Shown here: positions 6,162 through 11,600 of the stretch, piece by piece | Layout: every line of letters begins with the position of its first letter | Position numbering within the stretch: the first letter of the stretch is position 1 | Assembly: GCA_020216575.1 (NCBI GenBank) | Contig: JAIUYC010000005.1 | Coordinates: 1 to 14,568 of the forward strand | Direction: 5' to 3' | Length of the DNA: 14,568 nt | Source: Coleofasciculus sp. S288 | GTDB taxonomy: Bacteria > Cyanobacteriota > Cyanobacteriia > Cyanobacteriales > Coleofasciculaceae | Made by a program: the position numbers and the translations under genes | Notes under the pieces: model-generated | The model's input: the letters and a program-made list of their open reading frames with translations, nothing else | Told to the model about the DNA's origin: nothing | Database searches by the model: none

Positions 6162-7643
6162 ATGATAGGCACATTACTAGACCAGCGTTACCAGGTGGTC
6201 CGGGTATTAGGCGAAGGCGGATTTGGCCATACTTACATAGCCCAAGACACTCGCCGACCTGGCAACCCCACTTGTGTCGTCAAACATCTTAAACCCGCCA
6301 CGAGCGATCCCGATTTTTTACAAACAGCTAGACGCTTATTCAATAGCGAAGCCGAAACCTTGGAAAAGTTGGGCGCTCACGATCAGATTCCACGGCTACT
6401 AGCCTACTTTGAGGAAAACGAAGAGTTCTATCTGGTGGAGGAGTACGTTCCCGGACATCCGCTCAGTGCAGAACTGCAACCCGGTCAGCGGTGGAGTGAA
6501 AGCCATGTGCTTAACCTGTTGCAAGAAGTCTTGCCTATCCTGGAATTTGTTCACTCTCAAGGGGTTATCCATCGAGATATCAAGCCCGATAACTTAATCC
6601 GTCGTGAGCAGGACAACAAGTTAGTCTTGGTTGACTTCGGTGCGGTGAAGCAAGTCAAGATGCAATCTATCATTGCTCAAGAACCAGTCAACGAAACGGT
6701 TGCCATTGGTACTCCAGGCTACATGCCCAGTGAGCAAGGACAGGGCAGACCGCGTCCGAGCAGTGATATTTATGCGCTCGGTATGGTTGGTATTCAAGCC
6801 TTAACGGGATGCAATCCCAGGCAATTATCAGAAGACCCTGCAACTGGGGAGATCATCTGGCGAGAGTATGCTCAAGTCAGCGATGGGTTAGCCACTATCC
6901 TGACCAAGATGGCACGTCACTACTTTAAATACCGCTACCAGTCAGCAACTGAGGTATTGCAATCACTCCAGCAACTCACCAATCCCAGCACACCCTCGGC
7001 GTTGGTTATCGTCACGGGTCAGAAAGTGGGTTCCTACTTCAGAAACAGCTATCTATCTACAGCTAGAGCGCTGCGGCTGCTTCAGTATCAGTTTGCCACT
7101 AAGGCGCTTCAGGTGATCGAGCCAATGACCAAGCCCCACATACCACCAGACGGGGCAACGACTCCCGGGGCTACACCACCGTTGGGAGTTCCAACATCCC
7201 CATCTACCCATTCGGGTCAAAATACGATTACCATTGCTCCTGCCAACCCCTACGTTTCGTCAGTTGGTTCACCTTACGGCCAGGGTTCGGTTCCCCAATC
7301 TTCCAATAAATTGCCTCTGATTCTGGGGACGGGTATCGCTGTTGCTGGAATTGCGATCGCGTTTTATATGACTCGTAAACCAGAGCCTTCTCCTAACGCC
7401 AATCGAACGAAAACGGAAGTAACAGCAAATCAACCGAAACCTGAACCCAAGCCGACTTGTGTTGTGGGACGTTCATCCAATATCCGCTCTGCACCTGGGG
7501 GAGGGAGAACGGGACAAGTTGCTAAAGCAGGAAGCAAAATAACCATTACCGGACAAGAAAAAAATGGCTGGGCTGAGATTAGCGCTCCGGAGGCAGGCTG
7601 GATTTATAAGAGTCGCGCACGCATTACCTGTCCTCCTAGCTGA
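6162..7643 (+). CDS. Membrane-anchored serine/threonine protein kinase with SH3-like domain
   Basis: Hanks-type kinase of 493 residues. The kinase domain occupies about 9-275, with glycine loop GEGGFGHTY (17-25), ATP-binding K41, HRDIKPDN (H137, catalytic D139, K141, N144), DFG (158-160) and the GTPGYMPSEQ activation-segment end. All catalytic residues are present. A Pro/Ser/Thr-rich link (about 322-382) leads to one transmembrane helix (about 384-403, LPLILGTGIAVAGIAIAFYM). A bacterial SH3-like domain (about 433-490, RSSNIRSAPG, GWIYKSR) follows, presumably outside the membrane and possibly sensing cell wall. This is the layout of cyanobacterial Spk kinases. It is divergent from the FHA cyclase, a plausible but unproven target. 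The Uma2 gene follows 63 bases later on the same strand. Confidence 0.94.
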   Translation: MIGTLLDQRYQVVRVLGEGGFGHTYIAQDTRRPGNPTCVVKHLKPATSDPDFLQTARRLFNSEAETLEKLGAHDQIPRLLAYFEENEEFYLVEEYVPGHPLSAELQPGQRWSESHVLNLLQEVLPILEFVHSQGVIHRDIKPDNLIRREQDNKLVLVDFGAVKQVKMQSIIAQEPVNETVAIGTPGYMPSEQGQGRPRPSSDIYALGMVGIQALTGCNPRQLSEDPATGEIIWREYAQVSDGLATILTKMARHYFKYRYQSATEVLQSLQQLTNPSTPSALVIVTGQKVGSYFRNSYLSTARALRLLQYQFATKALQVIEPMTKPHIPPDGATTPGATPPLGVPTSPSTHSGQNTITIAPANPYVSSVGSPYGQGSVPQSSNKLPLILGTGIAVAGIAIAFYMTRKPEPSPNANRTKTEVTANQPKPEPKPTCVVGRSSNIRSAPGGGRTGQVAKAGSKITITGQEKNGWAEISAPEAGWIYKSRARITCPPS

Positions 7644-7706
7644 GCTAAGATCTTGTCGTTAAACTGGAAGCATAGTTCCCATGCCCTAGGCTCTCTAGCT
7701 TGTGCT

Positions 7707-8411
7707 ATGTCATTCACCCAGGATGTAGAATCTCCTAATATTACCCAAGACGATGCTATCCAAGACGATATCATCTTCCCGCCTGGTGATTTAGAGAGCA
7801 ACGAACCTCCTTTGGAAACCTATCTCCACTTACAGCAGATGCTGCTGTTGATTAAATGTTTGGATTGGTGGTGGCGAGAGCGGAATGACTACTTCGCTAC
7901 GGGGAATTTGACGATTTACTACAGCCCCCAACAGCGCAAGTCAGAAGATTTCCGAGGGCCCGATTTCTTTGTCGTACTAAATACGGAACATAAGCCTCGC
8001 AAAAGTTGGGTAGTTTGGGAGGAAAACGGCAAGTATCCCAATGTCATTGTAGAGCTGTTATCGAATTCAACGGCAGCAACAGACCGGGGATTGAAAAAGC
8101 AAATTTATCAAGATACCTTTCGCACTCCAGAATACTTCTGGTTTGATCCACAGAGTCTGGAATTTCAAGGGTTTGAGTTAGTGCGGGGGACGTATCGGGA
8201 GCTACAACCGAATGAGCAAGGTTGGCTGTGGAGTGAGCAATTAGAACTTCATTTAGGTATTCACGAGCAGAAACTACGCTTTTTCACTCGCGAGGGGCAA
8301 TTAGTCCCAACACCAGAAGAAGCAGCTATTGCTGAACAACAACGAGCTAACCAAGCTGAGGCGTTATTAGCTCGGTATCGAGAACGCTTTGGGGAGTTTT
8401 CAGAAGAGTGA
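7707..8411 (+). CDS. Uma2 family (DUF820) endonuclease-like protein
   Basis: Uma2 proteins have a PD-(D/E)XK restriction-endonuclease-like fold, are greatly expanded in cyanobacteria and have no settled role. In this 234-residue version I see the family pattern: D86 in GPDFFVV, E116 in NVIVELLS, then ST..D126...K131..Y134 and EYFWFDP (142-148). The C-terminal end (about 204-230, AIAEQQRANQAEALLARYRERFG) is the usual short charged coiled-coil tail. I prefer ATG 7707 (MSFTQDVES). The frame can be extended to TTG 7653, but that extension looks unlike the family. It lies 63 bases after the kinase gene on the same strand and could be cotranscribed with it. Confidence 0.85.
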   Translation: MSFTQDVESPNITQDDAIQDDIIFPPGDLESNEPPLETYLHLQQMLLLIKCLDWWWRERNDYFATGNLTIYYSPQQRKSEDFRGPDFFVVLNTEHKPRKSWVVWEENGKYPNVIVELLSNSTAATDRGLKKQIYQDTFRTPEYFWFDPQSLEFQGFELVRGTYRELQPNEQGWLWSEQLELHLGIHEQKLRFFTREGQLVPTPEEAAIAEQQRANQAEALLARYRERFGEFSEE

Positions 8412-8473
8412 TTCTGACTCCTGATTTCACAATGCGATCGCATAATAATCCAACTCTTCTAACCCACGGCTGT

Positions 8474-8518
8474 AAGGAAGACAAGGGAGACAAGGAAGAC
8501 AAGAGGGACAAGGGGGAT
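8474..8518. repeat. Five tandem 9-bp units, AAGGGAGAC type
   Basis: Five consecutive degenerate 9-mers: AAGGAAGAC, AAGGGAGAC, AAGGAAGAC, AAGAGGGAC, AAGGGGGAT. They lie 62 bases after the Uma2 stop, in DNA without a supported gene. Such (GGGGACAAG)n-like tracts are, from memory, frequent in filamentous cyanobacteria. A 60-codon frame across them is an artefact of the repeat. Confidence 0.75.
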
Positions 8519-8622
8519 AGTACAGAGAAGGAAAAATATATTTGCTGGCATTGGGATGCTCCCCAAGAGTCGCCTTGGCGATTGCTATAACAAACATATT
8601 CCATTTCTTCACCGAGGCTTTA

Positions 8623-8650
8623 AATTTATTGATTGATATTTTAATAAATT
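8623..8650. promoter_or_regulatory. AT-rich inverted repeat upstream of the secreted protein
   Basis: AATTTATT and AATAAATT (8 bp arms, 12-base spacer) lie in an AT-rich stretch about 155 bases before the next gene. They might be an operator or part of an upstream promoter element. In such AT-rich DNA they could be chance. The rest of 8519-8790 shows nothing I can name. Confidence 0.2.
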
Positions 8651-8803
8651 AATGCATATCTTAACCCAGAACTAGTATTGTAAAGTTTCAGTGAATAAAT
8701 CGTTATTCCGAGCCATCCAACTGAGGGATTAGGAACTTATATTTTCTCCCCAAGTCTCCTAAATTAGTTCAACATTTTCGGGAGAATTCCAAAGGTGAAA
8801 ACC

Positions 8804-9406
8804 ATGAAAAAAGCAATGGTTGGAGCTGTTTTAGCAGTATTAAGCCTTAGCCTTCCAGCATTTGCCAACACCACCAACAAATTTCAGATTAAAGGGCAAA
8901 CGGCTGATGCATACTTTTACCAATCTGACGAGTGTAATTACACCAGTGTTGGGATTTTTGCTTCCGATAATGTCAGCAAGAGCAGTTCAGGTATCCCCAC
9001 TTCGCAGAAGGGAGCCTACGTTCATTACTCTAACTATAATTTCTGTACGGGACAGGGTTCGTATGGTGATGGCTTTGCTCCAGATGTGACATTCACCAGC
9101 GACAACTCGCTTAGATCAGCAACATTAAATGGTACTGTCACACTTAATGATTATTCATCAGGAAGTACCAAAACTGTTAACGTGGCGTTGACATGGACAG
9201 GTACGGGAGATACGTTCCGTGGCAACAGCCATTCCCACCAACAAGGACCGCGCTTTACATCGAATTATCGATACGTAGGGGCTTATCGTCAGGCGCAAGT
9301 TTCAGGGAACGTCACCTTGGATGGTAAAAACCTGATTTCTGGTCTATCCAGCTATGCTTCTCTAAATTCGACTAACAGTGGTTCTGTGGAAATTGTGAGA
9401 AAGTAA
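8804..9406 (+). CDS. Secreted beta-rich protein of unknown function
   Basis: The 200-residue product starts with a clear Sec signal peptide: MKKAMVG, a hydrophobic core, then LPAFA with cleavage expected after A21. The mature part (about 179 aa) is rich in Ser, Thr, Asn, Gly and Tyr and looks all-beta. It has exactly two cysteines (C44 and C81), which could form a disulphide. The most distinctive stretch is SATLNGTVTLNDYSSG, then VALTWTGTGDTFRGNSHSH (about 106-145). I recall similar LTWTGTG..R..SH.H motifs in uncharacterised secreted proteins of other bacteria, but cannot name a family. ATG 8804 has AAAGGTG 6 bases upstream; a GTG at 8795 is the alternative start. It stands alone between gene-free stretches. 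Confidence 0.85.
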   Translation: MKKAMVGAVLAVLSLSLPAFANTTNKFQIKGQTADAYFYQSDECNYTSVGIFASDNVSKSSSGIPTSQKGAYVHYSNYNFCTGQGSYGDGFAPDVTFTSDNSLRSATLNGTVTLNDYSSGSTKTVNVALTWTGTGDTFRGNSHSHQQGPRFTSNYRYVGAYRQAQVSGNVTLDGKNLISGLSSYASLNSTNSGSVEIVRK

Positions 9407-9672
9407 ACCGTAGATAAACAATTCAGAAAACTTCTTTGGTACTCAGTTCGAGCAAGAACTAAACTACCTTATTAATTGGGAAGTAAGTGAAGGAGCGATC
9501 GCGTCTCAATGCTGTGTCGAACCCTAACGGTTTAGTATTGGCATTGCCAACTTATACGTCTATGCGATCGCATTCCATTCTATTTGATTGGACTTGAATT
9601 GTTTGGAAGTATTTTGGTGGCGATTGCTCTCTCTACAATCACTCTTTAATAATTATAGCGGTTCTCTCTCAT

Positions 9673-9700
9673 TTAAATCAGTGAACAGTGAACAGTGACC
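9673..9700. repeat. Dispersed spacer repeat, inverted copy of 76-96
   Basis: The core CAGTGAACAGTGAACAGTGA is an array of 7-base GTGAACA units. It matches 76-96 on the opposite strand with one extra unit. A TTCGACTAAGCTCAGC-type repeat follows (9722-9740) and tandem TGATAACTGATAACTGA is at 9778-9794. This makes 9660-9850 a composite of dispersed repeats rather than a gene. Confidence 0.55.
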
Positions 9701-9823
9701 GTTCGGACTTCGACGTGAGGCTTCGACTAAGCTCAGCAGCCATCTTTGATGGGAGCCGTTACTACTCAGGTATTAACTGATAACTGATAACTGAAAGGTG
9801 AGGCACAACACGATCCCCCTAAA

Positions 9824-9842
9824 TCCCCCTTAAAAAGGGGGA
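9824..9842. repeat. Hairpin repeat TCCCCCTT / AAGGGGGA
   Basis: A perfect 8-bp stem with loop AAA. The surrounding CCCCCTAAATCCCCCTTAAAAAGGGGGACTT text is, from memory, a very common intergenic repeat of cyanobacteria. Confidence 0.7.
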
Positions 9843-9955
9843 CTTGAAGCTCAAGGATGTACCTCACGAGACTATGAAAGGCTATAGCATGCCATTGAGG
9901 GCATACAAATGTGTGCGCTGCTACAGAATGGCACAATTATTGGGTTGATCTGTAG

Positions 9956-9981
9956 GGGTACGACATTGTCGTACCCTTTTT
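9956..9981 (+). terminator. Rho-independent-terminator-like hairpin
   Basis: GGGTACGAC and GTCGTACCC form a perfect 9-bp stem with loop ATT, followed directly by five T. No supported gene ends within 500 bases upstream on this strand. It may end a small RNA, or be one of the dispersed GTAGGGG-type palindromes. Nothing else in 9407-10108 supports a gene; HIP1 octamers lie at 9495, 9564 and 10058. Confidence 0.5.
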
Positions 9982-10088
9982 GATTTGGATGAATCACTCT
10001 ATTCCAGGCGTTGCATTAACAGGTTCCCTCGACTCTGATATGGGAGAATTAACCTGAGCGATCGCAAAACTCATTGCATAACGCCTCC

Positions 10089-10270
10089 ACCTATCAGAGA
10101 TATAAACATTGACGTACTCCCCTGAGTGAAGTCGAGGGGATTCTTAAAAAGTTGTTACGAGGCGGGCGAGAAAACACGCCTCTCCACTTTTCTTCCTGTC
10201 TCTAGAACTCTTAACTAGACTGTTGCCAGTCCCCGTCAGACCGTCTCCACAGGCAATTTCTTTAACGTCT
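10089..10270 (-). ncRNA. Predicted reRNA (omegaRNA) of the second tnpB element
   Basis: By analogy with characterised TnpB systems, a scaffold covering the tnpB 3' end and right-end hairpin would continue past TCAA into the flank. The guide would begin at 10108 on the minus strand (TGTTTATATCTCTGATAGGT). The 5' limit is a guess. Confidence 0.4.
10119..10139 (-). other. Right-end hairpin (IPR) of element 2
   Basis: On the minus strand: CCCCT, bulged C, GACT, TC loop, ACTC, AGGGG. The inner stem has one mismatch. It sits between GAAT and AGTACGTCAA and has the same layout as the hairpin at 2657-2677, though the sequences differ. Confidence 0.7.
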
Positions 10271-11424
10271 AGGATGCGTCCCACCCCAGACAGTCCACGA
10301 TTGCGGACAATTTGCGCTGCTGCTACATCGCGATGTGTTGTGTATCCACATTCTGGGCAAGAGTGAACTCTATCTTTTAGTTCTTTCTTACCTGTGTGTG
10401 CATCGCATTGAGGGCAAACTTGAGAAGTATAATTTTTGTCCACCTTACCGAAGTACACACCCCGCTTCCAACACACAAACTTCAAGATGGATAAAAACTG
10501 ACCAAAACCAGCATCTAAAGTATGCTTGCCGAATAGTCCTTTTGCCCATGCACGGAAGTCGATATCTTCAACAAATATCATCCCAGCACCGTCACATAAT
10601 TTGTGAGCTAGCTTGAAGTGCCAGTCTTTCCTTGTATCACTGATGCGCTGGTGCAACCTGGCAATCTTTCTATTGAGTTTGTGACGATTGTTTGACCCTT
10701 TCTTTTTGTGCTTAAGTCTGCGTTGCAGTAATTTCAACTTGCGATGCAGCGAGTTCAAGAATCGAGGTCTATCTATCACATCTCCATCAGATGTTGCCAC
10801 GAATTTGTCTAGTCCTAAGTCAATACCAACTGGATGACCGTCAGGTATTGTATCAGGGACATTGACATCACACTCCAAGGTCAACATCACAAAATATCCA
10901 GATGCTTTACGGACAATCCTTGCTTGTTTGACCATGAAGCCATCTGGAATTTCTCGTGACTTGACATATTCGAGCCACCCCAACTGAGGTAACTTGATTT
11001 TATTCCCCTGCAAGAACTGAGATTTACCCAACTGCGGATAAACAAAAGACCGCATCCGGTATCTGTTCTTAAATCGAGGAAATCCCACACGAGAGCGTCC
11101 CATATCCAAGAAGGCTGTTTCCAGTTTTCTTAAAACCTGTTGCAGCACTTGAGCGTTGACGGTTTTAAGTTCTGGAAATTTCTCCTTGGCTGCGGTCAGT
11201 GTCTTACACTGTTGTGCATAAGTGGGACGAGGTGCATCCACACTCATGATGTACTCAGAGGTAATTGAGCAAGCATTAATCTGACACTTCCGAGAATTCA
11301 ACCAATCCTTACGCTCACGCAAAGCAAAATTCCAGACTTTGCGACACACCGTTAAAGTATGTTCAATTATCTGGATTTGTTCTGCTGTGGGGATTGCTTT
11401 GTACTCGTAAGTCAAACTTAACAT
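10144..11424 (-). CDS. tnpB: TnpB RNA-guided nuclease, element 2
   Basis: The 426-residue TnpB has an intact RuvC triad: D202 in VGIDLGLD, E286 in IFVEDIDF and D366 in HRDVAAA. Its zinc-ribbon cysteines are C337, C340, C356 and C359. The N-terminal part (KVWNFALRERKDWLNSR, GFPRFKNRYRMRSFVYPQ) is the typical helical/WED region. It is only distantly like the TnpB at 2664-3878, so the two elements come from different lineages. I chose ATG 11424 because AGGAGGTGA lies just upstream (about 11434-11441). The longer frame would use a GTG at 11436 that overlaps that ribosome-binding site. The Cys-containing tail after the RuvC-III motif extends about 60 residues. Confidence 0.93.
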   Translation of the reverse strand: MLSLTYEYKAIPTAEQIQIIEHTLTVCRKVWNFALRERKDWLNSRKCQINACSITSEYIMSVDAPRPTYAQQCKTLTAAKEKFPELKTVNAQVLQQVLRKLETAFLDMGRSRVGFPRFKNRYRMRSFVYPQLGKSQFLQGNKIKLPQLGWLEYVKSREIPDGFMVKQARIVRKASGYFVMLTLECDVNVPDTIPDGHPVGIDLGLDKFVATSDGDVIDRPRFLNSLHRKLKLLQRRLKHKKKGSNNRHKLNRKIARLHQRISDTRKDWHFKLAHKLCDGAGMIFVEDIDFRAWAKGLFGKHTLDAGFGQFLSILKFVCWKRGVYFGKVDKNYTSQVCPQCDAHTGKKELKDRVHSCPECGYTTHRDVAAAQIVRNRGLSGVGRILDVKEIACGDGLTGTGNSLVKSSRDRKKSGEACFLARLVTTF

Positions 11425-11481
11425 TTGCTGCGTCACCTCCTACATTCTTTATACACGATTTTGTAGGATATTTCTGGAAAC

Positions 11482-11499
11482 GAAAGGATTTATCCTTTC
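11482..11499. repeat. Palindrome in the left end of element 2
   Basis: GAAAGGAT, two bases, ATCCTTTC: an 8-bp perfect stem between the left-end hairpin and the tnpB ribosome-binding site. It parallels the second palindrome of element 1 (3956-3973) in position, not in sequence. Confidence 0.6.
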
Positions 11500-11511
11500 T
11501 GTCGCTTTCAT

Positions 11512-11533
11512 CCACCTGAGTAGAGCTAGGTGG
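11512..11533 (-). other. Left-end hairpin (IPL) of element 2
   Basis: CCACCT and AGGTGG (6 bp) enclose a 10-base loop region. Sequence on both sides (CTGAGAG before, GGATGAAAGCGA after, minus strand) aligns with the left-end hairpin context of element 1. Confidence 0.55.
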
Positions 11534-11587
11534 CTCTCAGCTTCTAGGATGTTTTGGTAGAGCGCACAAATTGCTTTCTGATTTGAT

Positions 11588-11593
11588 AGAGGA
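11588..11593 (+). promoter_or_regulatory. Ribosome-binding site AGAGGA of the TPR-CHAT gene
   Basis: AGAGGA stands 7 bases before ATG 11601 and supports that start. Only about 48 bases separate the start from the inferred left tip of element 2, so the native promoter may have been displaced. Confidence 0.55.
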
Positions 11594-11600
11594 CTAGCTT

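Larger units (their letters stand above)
10109..11552 (-). mobile_element. Second tnpB-only IS200/IS605-family element
   Basis: The right end follows the tnpB stop at once: GAAT (10143-10140), a bulged hairpin (10119-10139), AGTACG and TCAA ending at 10109, the same grammar as element 1. The left end has a hairpin at 11512-11533 preceded by CTGAGAG and followed by GGATGAAAGCGA. This aligns with CTGAAAA and GGATGTAGGCGA around the element 1 hairpin. The left tip near 11552 is placed only by copying the 19-base spacing of element 1, and could be off by several bases. No tnpA is present. Confidence 0.65.

Noticed and set aside
7653..7706. TTG-initiated extension of the Uma2 protein
   Set aside because: The 18 extra residues do not look like the family, and an ATG at 7707 gives a normal length.
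8408..8590. 60-codon frame rich in KEDKGDKEDK
   Set aside because: It is produced by the 9-bp tandem repeat and overlaps the Uma2 end; the antisense frames there are equally artefactual.
10335..10616. 93-codon plus-strand frame inside tnpB of element 2
   Set aside because: Antisense shadow of a clear TnpB gene.
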